From Goniomonas avonlea (taxonomy: Eukaryota > Cryptophyceae > Goniomonadida > Goniomonadaceae): 13,885 bases of DNA. The notes below the pieces were generated by a model. It was not told where the DNA came from and ran no database searches. It worked only from the letters and a program-made list of their open reading frames with translations. The position numbers and the translations under genes are program-made. Positions 1-8,900 of the stretch are shown here, piece by piece. Location: assembly GCA_003573635.1 (NCBI GenBank), contig QUTJ01031636.1, positions 1 through 13,885 on the forward strand, in the 5' to 3' direction. Positions within the stretch are counted from its first letter, which is position 1. Each line of letters begins with the position of its first letter.

Positions 1-3000
1 CGCCAGGCCCAGACCCGTGTGCGCGCTGCTGCTGGCTCGTGGCATCCTGTTTGCTCGACGCTTTTTGCGCTGCCAGCCCTGTGTCTGGAGTTCTCGGCGG
101 TGAGACCTCCCCGAATATGTCCGCCAACTCCTCCTTCTCCTGCCGCAGCCACCTCAATCAGATTGTGGGTTCATACGTGCATCGTGTACTGGCAAGGCAC
201 ACATGAATGTGTTCACATGTGCACATGTATGTGCACAGTTCCCACGCCCCCTTCGCCTCCACGTGCGGGAGGGGGCAGGGACAGCGTGCACACCGTCCGC
301 GTACCTGCCCTTGATCCCGTGTGTGCGAGTGTGGGCATGTTAGTGCTCTGCCCTTGATCCTGTATGTGCGAGTGTGGGCATGTTAGTGCTCTGCCCTTGC
401 ATCTCCGTGTGCGCGAGTGTGAGCATGTAAGTGTTCTGCCCTTGCATCTCCGTGTGTGCGACCGTCCGCTGTGCCATCAGCCCTTGAATCTCCGTGTGTG
501 CGGGTGTCGGCTTGTAACTACACGATGCCATCTGCTTGAATGTCCGTGTGTGCGAGTGGAGCATGGGCACGCAAATGCAGACTCACCGTCCGCGGTGCCA
601 TCTCGACGTCGCCACCACCGTCCTCGTCCCCGTCATCCTCGTCCCCATCGCCATCGTCCCCCAACTTCTGAAATCGCCGAGCGCGACGTGAGCTCTTTGC
701 CTGCGAGGCCAACTTCTGCAGCTTCGGCTTGACCGCGGTGGCCGCGGATTTGCACCGGCGACGGACGAGACAGAACACGGCCGCAACCAGCAGAACGACG
801 GCGCACCCGCCCGCAAACACAAACGACGCTGAGTCCAGCGACCCTGGGGCCTAGGCGTCACAACTCTGTCGCACGTGGAGGAGCCGCATGCAGGAAGGGT
901 GAGGGGTGCACGAACGGGGTGCAGGGAGGGGTGGAGGAAGGGTGAGGGGTGCAGGAAGGGGGGTGCAGGGAGGGGTGCAGGAAGGGTAAGGGGTGCAGGA
1001 AGGGGTGCAGGGAGGGGTGCAGGAAGGGTGAGGGGTGCAGGGAGGGGTGCAGGGAGGGTGCGGGAGTAACAGCGGGAGTGCAAGGGAGGGACAGGCGCGG
1101 GCACTGGGAACACATCAGTAACAGCGGGAGTGCAAGGGAGGGACAGGCGCGGGCACTGGGAACACATCAGTAACAGCGGGAGTGCAAGGGAGGGACAGGC
1201 GCGGGCACTGGGAACACATCAGTAACAGGACTATGTCGATCAACGATTCACGCCCAACATCCTCAAGGGAGGGGGGGGGCGCACAGCAGCCAGCGGTGAC
1301 AATCTCGATATACATCAGCGCGGTCGGGTAGAGGCAGTTGTTTTCCCTGCCACTCTCGCAGTACTTGATCACGTATCTGCGAGTACGTAAGTGCCATCCA
1401 AAAACCACCACGCGCAACTGTCTCAACTGGCAGCGACACTTTCGCGCGCCAACCACTGGGCAACTGTCCCTCGGGGCAACAGTCGCTCACCTGCCAGCAA
1501 CACTGCGCAACTGTCCCTCACCAACACTGCGCAACAGTCGCTCACCTGCCAGCAACACTGGGCAACTGTCCCTCGCCCGGTCCGTCAGGTGTTGTCCGAA
1601 ATGTGACGGCAAACTCATCTTGGGTACTGAATCCGAGGTCAGAGAGGTTTCCTGCGACGCCCAAGGCCAGTCTGGAGGCATCAGGAAAGAGTCCGACCCA
1701 GTCTTTTGGGCCGCGGTAGCAGGCAGCGCTGAGGCCAACAGACACTTCTTGTCCGAGACAAACCTGTGAGTGCTGGTCACTACGACGACAGTCGAGCCAA
1801 TGACTTCCTGTGGCCTGATTCAGCCGAGACATGACTTCCTGTGTCCTGATTACCACGACGACAGTCGAGCCAGTGACTTCTACGTCCAGAATACGACGAC
1901 GTCGGGCAGGACCATTTGGCACCACCTACGACAACCCAAACAAACGCATCCATATCGGCAATAAACTCTTAGTGTGACCCTCAGGACCATGTGCGCCATG
2001 AACAGGCAGTGACCTGTGAGAATCTTGGAACTTACTTGCTTGTCTTGAGCGGTGCTTTGGTCCTTATCGCAGGGAGTGAGGCAGAGGGAACACCGACTTG
2101 TTGGCGGAGTTGGTGCAGGAGTAGGTGCGGGAGTGGGTGCAAGTGTTGGCGCCGGTGTGGGCGCGGGTGTGGGCGCGGGCGTCGGTGCAGGTGTGGTCGC
2201 CACTTGCGCCTTGGCTGTCGTGGAATCTGTCGACGTGATTGGAGAGGTGTACTTTGCAGCCTCGGTGCTGGCTGCTTGGGTGGTCGCGTGCTTGGTGGTG
2301 TCAATCAAGGTGGAAACAGCAGTGGTGGCAGCCTGCGTGGTGGCAGCCTGCGTGGTAGCAGCCTGCGTGGTGGCCTGCGTGGTGGCAGCCTGCGTGGTGG
2401 CAGCCTGCGTGGTGGCAGCCTGCGTGGTGGCAGCCTGCGTGGTGGCAGCCTGCGTGGTGGCAGCCTGCGTGGTGACAGCCTGAGCGGTTTCAGCAATGGT
2501 GGCAGCTTGAGTAGTGGCAGGCTGGGTGGAAGCCTGGGTGGTGGCAGCCTGAGTGGTTTCAACCATGGAGGTATCTTGGGTAGTGGCAGGCTGGGTGGTG
2601 GCAGGCTGGGTGGTGGCAGGCTGGGTGGTGGCAGGCTGTGTGGTGGCAGGCTGGGTGGTGGCAACATGGGTGGTGAGAGGCTGGGTGGTGGCAGCTTGGG
2701 TAGTGGTGAGAGAAATCGCAGTGCTATCCTGTGCGGTGGTGCCAACGAACGTGGCTGAAGCAAGCTGCGTAGTCTGAGCGAGAGAACTGGTTGCTTGAGA
2801 GTCTGTGTCAACAAGGCCACTGTCTGTGGTCCCAGCATCCGCGGCCTGGGTGGTGGATTGGGCGGCCACAGTCGTGCCAGGAACCGCAGTCTCCTTTATC
2901 GTGGTTTCTGCAACGGCTACGGGCTCACTTGGTGCTGGGAGATCTGATGCCGCTTGTGTCACAGCTGAAGTCACAGCTTCCTGCGCCACCGTGGACGCGG

Positions 3001-3202
3001 TGGTGAGACCATCCGCGAGCGAAACCGGTGTCGGTGACGGTTCGGATGTGCTGGGTGCGTCCTCAGCGGCTGTTGAAACAACATTTTCTGTGGAAATGGA
3101 CTCTGGGCTCGTGGAGGCTAGCTCACTCTCTCCACTTGCGCCTTGAAGCAACAGAAGCAACAGAGTCGCGACGACTGTCCGACTGAGCCAGATCTTCTGC
3201 AT
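1..3202 (-). CDS. Mucin-like type I membrane protein, spliced, 3' end beyond window
   Basis: This looks like a cell-surface glycoprotein. Exon model (minus strand): 3202-2036, 1763-1546, 1376-1285 (or to 1252), 843-587, then 139 to the window edge. Phases agree at every junction; donors include gtaagt (2035), gtgagc (1545) and gtgagt (586). Residues 1-24 form a signal peptide (MQKIWLSR, then a Leu run, cleavage near GASG). Residues about 166-295 are TTQAA/TTQPA repeats, dense in potential O-glycosylation sites. Residues about 337-366 are a TPAP linker, followed by three Cys. Exons 2-3 encode a roughly 100-residue domain with GPKDWVGLFP and YVIKYC motifs, resembling SKICH-like or purple-acid-phosphatase N-terminal beta-sandwiches. 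Exon 4 has a transmembrane helix (FVFAGGCAVVLLVAAVFCLV), an RRR stop-transfer and a DGDEDD-rich tail. The last exon begins EKEELADIFGE and stays open to base 1. The start ATG has A at -3. The exon 3 end is the least certain junction. Confidence 0.8.
292..606 (-). repeat. Intron 4 tandem array copying the exon-4 end (mucin gene)
   Basis: On the plus strand, a unit of about 43 bp starting ctgcccttg recurs at 305, 348, 391 and 436, with more diverged units to about 560. The exon-4 3' boundary (585-606, caccgtccgcggtgccatct) is itself copied at 461-480 with one mismatch, and a shorter copy lies at 292-306. So the intron of 140-586 is built largely from repeats that include the upstream exon boundary. 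Only the first copy has the strong gtgagt donor. Confidence 0.8.
886..1066 (-). repeat. G-rich/C-rich degenerate array in mucin-gene intron 3
   Basis: The plus strand holds about 180 bp of units like gtgcaggaaggg and gtgcagggaggg. There are many GGG/GGGG runs separated by short loops, so this strand has G-quadruplex potential. On the sense (minus) strand it is a long polypyrimidine-rich stretch just upstream of the exon-4 acceptor at 844. It carries no convincing coding sequence. Confidence 0.85.
1067..1222 (-). repeat. Three perfect 52-bp tandem repeats in mucin-gene intron 3
   Basis: The units 1067-1118, 1119-1170 and 1171-1222 begin taacagcgggagtgcaaggg and are identical by eye; a fourth starts at 1223 (taacag) and breaks off. 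They lie between exon 3 (ending 1285 or 1252) and exon 4. Identity among three copies implies recent expansion or active homogenisation. Confidence 0.93.
1415..1580 (-). repeat. Duplicated exon-2 end and donor in mucin-gene intron 2
   Basis: Exon 2 ends at 1546 with the sense sequence ttgctggcag, then gtgagcgac. The same boundary, donor included, recurs 55 bp downstream (gt at 1490-1489). Partial copies of the gggacagttgc segment follow to about 1415. Use of the second donor would include an in-frame TGA at 1544-1542, so the first donor is taken as authentic. Confidence 0.8.
1765..1890 (-). repeat. Short imperfect repeats in mucin-gene intron 1
   Basis: The intron at 1764-2035 holds about three imperfect copies of an approximately 30-bp unit (gtcgagccaatgacttcctg and relatives) at about 1791-1820, 1823-1851 and 1865-1888. 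They sit just upstream of the acceptor (sense cactcacag, AG at 1765-1764). Here the repeats are at the acceptor side and do not clearly copy exon sequence. Confidence 0.7.
2315..2740 (-). repeat. 15-bp coding minisatellite (TTQAA/TTQPA)
   Basis: A unit close to gtggcagcctgcgtg on the plus strand repeats in two blocks, 2315-2480 and about 2515-2740. Read on the minus strand it encodes the pentapeptides TTQAA and TTQPA of the mucin stalk. A shorter GT/GC-rich block at about 2097-2195 encodes the TPAP linker. Every unit length is a multiple of three, so copy-number change would lengthen or shorten the stalk without a frameshift. Confidence 0.9.
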
Positions 3203-3366
3203 GGTTTCACGACAGCTTTTAGCGTTGTTTGGGTTAACTTGTTGACCGCCGTATACACAGACACACGCACACTACCCTACTATTTACTGTGGCACTAGTA
3301 GTACGCTGCTGGTACGGAGCCTCTCATGTACATACAGACGTCACTGTGATCACTTGTGAAGCTGAG
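3203..3366. promoter_or_regulatory. 164-bp divergent intergenic region
   Basis: The gap separates the start codons of the minus-strand mucin-like gene (3202) and the plus-strand ZZ-finger gene (3367), so it must hold both 5' leaders and probably a shared bidirectional promoter. I see no clear TATA box. It contains cacacacgcacac near 3260 and short AT-rich patches. No gene is visible in it. Confidence 0.45.
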
Positions 3367-5589
3367 ATGGCGGGAAAGCATCGTGAGCCTCGGCCGTGCT
3401 CACAGTTTCACGTAACGGTATTGCTGATGGTTATTTTGGCGTTGATGTTTCACCTTATGGTGTTGCTAGCTCAACGGAGTCCCTGTTCGAACCGCTTTAC
3501 GCCATGGTAAACCCTGGACAGTTGGAACTGAGGGCATATCAGTCGGTGTGAATTAGTTCATCACCGAACCCACCTGACCTTGGCAGTTGCTGGCAACATG
3601 GGAGGGCCACCAACTGCAGTTTCTCTTCCCAGTTTTTTTGAGCAATTTCTGTTCAAGGTGAATATTTTCTTTGCGTGATCTAAATCCCACTCCTTGGTAC
3701 GCTGCAGCGCTCAAAGCTTATGGTTGCGAGCACTGTTGCTGGTGCCAGCCCGACAGCCAAGGTAGATGCTCAGGTGAATTTGTTTTGAATTGCTCAGACT
3801 CAGCTGGTTTGATCATAGCAGACTTGGTTTCTCCCAATTCCTACAAGTGAACCGACCACCCTCGAGCTTGAAATGCGACAAACGAGCTTTGAGTCGACAG
3901 ATACGTGCTTGCTTCTTCTGTGTTCAAGCAATGGCACCTCAGCTCAGGTTGCTTTATTAGTGTGGCATGGATCCTCATTCGCTGCAGATATTTGACCGTA
4001 AATCAAGCGGAGCTGGAAAGAAACTCTGGTTCAATGACAACGGGCAGGTGCCCATAAACCAGCAGCGGACTAGCTGAGCTCATCCCCCCCGCCCGCCCTT
4101 TTAGCGCCGCGGATTTCATTTTGGACGCGTGGATACAACAGCCCATGCAGATCCCGAGAAAAGTAATGTGATGATACTGATCGAAGTTCCTATCCAGCGC
4201 CGCTCTGACGAGGTCTGCAATTTCGCGATGCGATGTTCGCCTCCACACCCATTGTCTTGTAGCAGGCTATCGAGCCCCGTGAGCCCACAAATGCCCACTC
4301 GGTTTCGTCTTTCGACTATAGTTCTTCGCTTGCCACCCATGTCGACGGTGCCGGAAATTTCGGACTGTGTCTGGGACCAACTCAGGTGATGGTTCCGTGA
4401 CAATCATGAATCCTGATACAACGGCAGGGTCCTTTTGAGTCTCTCACTGGTTATCAGCTCACTCTTGGTGTTGACAACTTTCACGTCTCCCTGCTGCACT
4501 GGTTTGAAAATGAAAAACTGCAAAACGCCAACGCGATGCGACAGGTTCATGGCTGATGATGTCGCGGTCGGCCCAGCACTAATGAAAGCGGCCATGGAGC
4601 AAATGGACGCCGCTCACTATGGCATGTCTGTGGCACTTCCATGTCAGAGGGTGTGCCTCGGGCAAACAGCAAGTCAGCAGCCTCGTGCTTGTCCCCAAGG
4701 AACCGGCTCGGAGTCCGTCGTGTGTCGGATGTTCGCCGGGCTAAAGCCATTAACACTTTCCCGTAGCTGGCATCCCACGAACATCGCGAGGTGAATCCTT
4801 CAACAAGCGCGGTCAGGCCGGATAAGGTGTGGTTGAACAGTTTCAGTGATGGGTTGATTTGTGTGCCAGCGGCGGAAATACCACCGGCACGAGGGAATCT
4901 GCTGCGACGTCTGCTCCAGGCCTGTTGAAGATGCTCAAAAGGCAGGTTACCCCCCGCTGAGACCGGAGGACATATTTCGCGTTGATTCTAAAATCCTGTA
5001 AAATCTAACATTTGCATCAGTTTGGGAGTGTCCGCTTCAAATGCTCAGTTTGCCCAAACTTTGATATGTGCGAGAGGTGATGGTGTTCGATCAATATTAT
5101 TGCCTTTGCTAATTTCATTGCCAGATGTGAGAAAACGGGACACGGACACCCTCCCTCCCATCTCCTCCTTCACATCCGAGACAGTTCCTTGGTATGCTTT
5201 GTATTGGTGTTTGCAGCTGTACTTGGCCGCCTCCGAATCTGATCCATGGTGCATCGCAGCACACCGGTAACCCCATGGTCACCAACCGTGAAAACATCAA
5301 GCACACTGGAATTTCGTGCTCAACATGCATCGTTTCTCCAATTGTCGGGATTCGATACGCCTGTTCTGTTTGTGTCGGCTTCAATATGTGTGAGGTAAGT
5401 CCGCTTGAAGTTATGTGAATGATCGTTGATAGGAGCTTCTTGTATCAGACTAAGGGGTCTCAAGGCCACGCTAACTAGACGGACACTAGCTAGATCTGCA
5501 GTGTCACTCCAGGCGTGACGAGTTACTGTGGTCACGTCGAAGTCGAGCATTCCTCGCGTCCACCCCAAGTTGAGCTCTGGCATTTCTAG
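3367..5589 (+). CDS. Membrane-anchored protein with two C-terminal ZZ zinc fingers, spliced
   Basis: Exon model: 3367-3506, 3633-3657, 3708-3761 (or 3773), 3822-3947, 3988-4047, 4105-4212, 4266-4385, 4428-4544, 4589-4723 (uncertain), 4767-4826, 4870-4980, 5021-5076, 5125-5191, 5260-5394, 5494-5589 (TAG). Phases agree throughout; most introns are 40-60 nt. The product is about 469 residues. A basic N-terminus precedes a hydrophobic segment (FHVTVLLMVILALMFHLMVLL, residues about 15-35), predicting a signal anchor. The central region (pieces such as GFHFGRVDTTAH and GVDNFHVSLLHWFENE) matches no family I recognise. ZZ finger 1 runs HEGICCDVC...VRFKCSVCPNFDMCERC...H...H; ZZ finger 2 runs HTGISCSTC...IRYACSVCVGFNMCEIC...H....H. 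ZZ fingers bind zinc and usually mediate protein contacts in the cytosol or nucleus. Uncertain points: the 4589-4723 exon (other frames are open there), and whether exon 11 ends at 4980 or 4923, which sets the length of the loop inside finger 1. Confidence 0.75.
4870..5191 (+). other. First ZZ-type zinc finger (exons 11-13)
   Basis: The finger spans three exons. Exon 4870-4980 gives HEGICCDVC, exon 5021-5076 gives VRFKCSVCPNFDMCE, and exon 5125-5191 gives RCEKTGHGHPPSHLLLHI. This supplies the C-x2-C, C-x2-C, D-x-C-x2-C and H...H ligands of the ZZ fold. If exon 11 ends at 4980 the loop between the first two Cys pairs is unusually long (about 28 residues). If it ends at 4923 the loop is 10, close to normal, but the intron becomes 97 nt. 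The 40-nt alternative intron has a good ctaac branch site. Confidence 0.85.
5260..5589 (+). other. Second ZZ-type zinc finger (exons 14-15) and stop
   Basis: Exon 5260-5394 encodes HTGISCSTC, an 11-residue loop, IRYACSVC and GFNMCE, then a gtaagt donor. Exon 5494-5589 completes the C-x2-C pair (MCE then IC) and gives GHVEVEHSS before TAG at 5587-5589. A ctaac branch site at about 5470 precedes the tag acceptor (5491-5493). Acceptor use at the later gcag (5501) would give only one residue between the Cys pair, so the earlier acceptor is preferred. Confidence 0.82.
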
Positions 5590-5923
5590 CGTTCACGCAA
5601 GGGACTCGTGTTGGTGCATTCTGTCAAGGCCCTGAGCGTACATAATCGTTGAACCGCCCCAATCCGTGTACTGACAGCGTAACTCCGAGTCCACAGGCGT
5701 GCGAGGCAGTGTCTGCGCATGCCCAGTACAGGCACCCCTTGGTGAAGTACATTTGGCCCGCAAGCCTGCAACTGTGACACCGCTGTCTGATCACGACCAG
5801 GGCGCCGCGCTGTGTTCCAGGCGGGGCAACCCAGGTGGTGTGTACTTGCAGTTGAATAGATTCGTTGGCGATAGCGAAAAGCGCATTTGTATTATGGTGC
5901 AAAAAAGGGCAGGGCTTCCGGGC
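5590..5923. other. 334-bp convergent intergenic region
   Basis: It lies between the stop codons of the ZZ-finger gene (plus, 5589) and TMEM260 (minus, 5924) and must hold both 3' UTRs. I see no canonical AATAAA on either strand near the stops; weaker A-rich hexamers such as aatcga/aataca exist. Open frames here are short and unremarkable. Confidence 0.5.
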
Positions 5924-8900
5924 TCACTTCTTCAGGACAATGGGCTTTGTGCCCTCCTGGAAAGAATGTGTGAGCTGCTGTTGAAAAGAGATGCTCGCAC
6001 CTCAAGTTTGTTGACGAAGGACTTTATCTGCGCCTGGTCGGCCTCCGGGTCCTTGGTGTACTGCAGATACTTCTTGAAAGCTCGCAGCATGAGCGCAGTG
6101 TCCTCGGGGGTGCGTTGCGCCTGTGATCGTGTCAGGGAAGCTCGACTTTGACAATGTTACGAGCTTCAACTCAATCGAACTCAATCGAACTTTTCGGTTC
6201 ATCAAAAAGTCTTGTTGTGCCGCAACTGAGGGAGTAAAGAGCGGAATTGAAAGCATGATCCTGAGAGAGCTGCAACACAAACGACGACGCATGTGCACCA
6301 GTGAGAAAATCGTGAAAACGACTCACAAAGCCCCCAAGAACACCTCCGAGGTTCTTGTACCAGTAGTCGGGACAAGGCTCCCCGTGCGCCTCGATAAGCG
6401 CGACCGACTCCTTGATGGCAAGCCTCATGACTTCGCTGCGGTGACAGGCGTTCACACACACGCCTCTCGTCTCGCGGGTGCGGTCACGGTAACTTCGACT
6501 CTGGTGTCTGGCGTTTTTCCTTCTAACGCCAAAACACAGATCCCAATCACATTTGGCATTGGGGTGCGGAAAAAATGGTCCAAACATACGGCCGCTTGTG
6601 GCACTGCGCTGACTTTTGACCGGGTATTGACAACAGGACACAAGTCGAACAGACATAAACGACGTTGTGCCCTTTCCAAACAAAACCTAGAGCATGGCCT
6701 TTCGTCGCCAACAAATAATTGCAACTCTGTCAAAACGCCACAAAAACCGCAACAGAACGCTGCACTCACGGTTCTTTTGTCGCAAGGGAGTGCTGTGCGA
6801 TGTGGAACGCTCGGTTGTACAGAGATGTCCAGTACGTCTGCGGAGAGGACGTGAGCGCGGTGGCATGCGCGAATTCGCATGTCACGAAACGCTGTTCTCT
6901 GACACTTGAGCTTCGCAAGCGCGGGAGGTACCCGCGTCTCCCACTGCCGTTCAGACAATCCATCTTCTGACCTGGAAGCGCGTTCCCTATTGACTGGTGC
7001 CTGCTGCCCCTGACCGTGAACGAGAGCCAGCACCCAGACAGAGCAGGGAGGCACGCGTACCCGCTGGCGCGAACACACCCAAGCAATCGTCGGTGCGTTT
7101 CAGCAGCGCAGTTTAACGAGCAGGGAGTGTGAAATGCATTGCAGTGCGTGTACAAGAACGCAAGTGCGAAATCGCACCTCAGAGGCCATGTGCTCCCAGG
7201 TTTCAATGCCAAACTTCTTCTTGTCTTTGACCGGAAACGCGGCAGTTGCCTTAGGCAAACGCTGAGATTTGTGTGTCAGAAGGTTCATAGTGCGGGGCCA
7301 CCGAGCCCTGCGATGCACACTGTTTCCTTCTGGTGCCGCCGCAAGCGGTGCAGATCCGCGAGAGCGGAAACAAAGGTAGATCAATGGTAGGTCTAGCCAC
7401 GTCATCAAAACATCAGCAGAAGATCAGGCAGCGCGTCATCGACAGAAGCTCTGGTAACACATCAACGGACGCTCCGGCTGAGTAATCGGCTCGGTTACCT
7501 GTTCAGATTCAGAAAGCCACTCCCGGAAATTGAAGGGCGTGCTGTCCGGAACAACTTTCTGGCACATTCCCATCGGCTCCAGCCTGAAACCTTTGATGGT
7601 CCCTTTCTCGCCACCCTGCGCGGTACGGTCAAGACGATGATGGAGATGTCACCAGCCTGGGTGCTGCTTGTCCCAGCACTGCAGCAGCCTGGGTGCTGCT
7701 TGTCCCAGCACTGCAGTGCCCGGCGCACAGGATGGACTGGAACTGCGGTCCACTTGTGTGGGTGCTGGGCCAAAAGCTCACCATGATCTCTCACAGCCCC
7801 GATACAGCGCGTCGCTGCATGCCATCAACGAACAGCGAGGAGTGTTAATAACATCGATGCTCCTCACAACACTTCACGCACATGCTCCTCACAACACTTC
7901 ACGCACATGCTCCTCACAATACTTCACGCACATGCTCCTCGGGAAGGTGAAACCCGCCACAAGCGATAATGGGTCGGTTGGGGTTGGCCTTGAGGAGGTG
8001 CGAGGTCAGGTACGCCTTGGGTTTGTGTCCGCTCAGCCAGTCGCCAGGTGGGAACGTGACATTGGGAAAGTTCTTGGCCTGTCGCTGTTTGAACCATTTG
8101 TACCTGCAAGGCGCAGTCTTACTTGCTGCATGGCATCAAGGAATGGTGACGTCGCAGTCAGGTCAATGTCACAGTCGCACGGTCACGTCATTGGCTGGGC
8201 GACAAGGTCAAGTGACAGACACGCGAGTCGTCATGGTTGCCCTTGACTTGACTTCGCAGGGACACGAACGTCAGGTGAGGTGCGAGCCATGGGTACGGAG
8301 GAGTTTCAAGTCAAGTCGAGTCAGAGTCACGCGCACGTCATCATGGGCTGGGTGAGGTGCGAGACGTCGGTGCGGAGCCCCTCGGCGAGCTGCAGGTACC
8401 GCAGCGTGTTGGTCCACAGGTCGCCGGACACGAGCGCAATCGCGCCCTCGGGGAAGGAGTTGGTGAGCTGCAGGCCGAAGTCCTGCACGATTGCTGCGTC
8501 AGGAAACCAGCACAAGCACTGTCGTCCGCACACTACTCTCAGGCTGAGAGATGTTGGGCTCTGTCTGCGCTCCCTCGGTGTAGCTTTCACAGAGAGCCCT
8601 TGATGGTGTAGTTTTCAGAGTCGCCGACACACCTTGGTGGTGTGGTTTTCACAGACAGACCTTGATGTGAAAACCTTGATGGTGCAGTTTTCACAGACAG
8701 GCCTTGATGGTGTAGTTTTCACAGACCTTGATGGTGTAGTTATCGCTCTGGTCGACCGCCTTGTAGTTCACGCCGACCTGGAGTGCCACAGCTAGCACGA
8801 TCAGCGAGAGGACGATGTGCTTTGGCACAATGAGAACGCGACAAATCTGAGAGCGGAAGTCATTTGGTGGTCCACACATGTGCGCAGCATGTTGTGCGTT

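Noticed and set aside
1067-1222. CRISPR-like array
   Set aside because: The 52-bp units are directly adjacent with no spacers and lie within an intron.
1991-2758. Plus-strand 255-codon frame rich in Gly/Ser/Leu, and 177-codon minus frame rich in Pro/Leu, over the mucin gene
   Set aside because: Both are shadow readings of the 15-bp minisatellite. Only the minus-strand frame from 3202 has a signal peptide, a mucin composition and a good donor that joins later exons.
4003-4403. Minus-strand frames of 81 and 95 codons
   Set aside because: They are antisense to exons 5-7 of the ZZ gene, which show family-consistent phases and short introns.
4435-4794. 119-codon plus-strand frame with a signal-peptide-like start
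   Set aside because: It overlaps exon 8 of the ZZ gene in another frame. The exon-8 reading is bounded by splice sites in the right phase and continues the gene model.
4767-4928. Continuous forward reading ending LLRRLLQAC then TGA, first taken as a terminal exon
   Set aside because: Splicing a 43-nt intron at 4827-4869 shifts to a frame that encodes the first half of a ZZ finger, which is far better supported.
6123-6854. Plus-strand 243-codon frame, the longest forward frame in this area
   Set aside because: It runs antisense across TMEM260 exons 10-11 and their introns, and has no recognisable domain.
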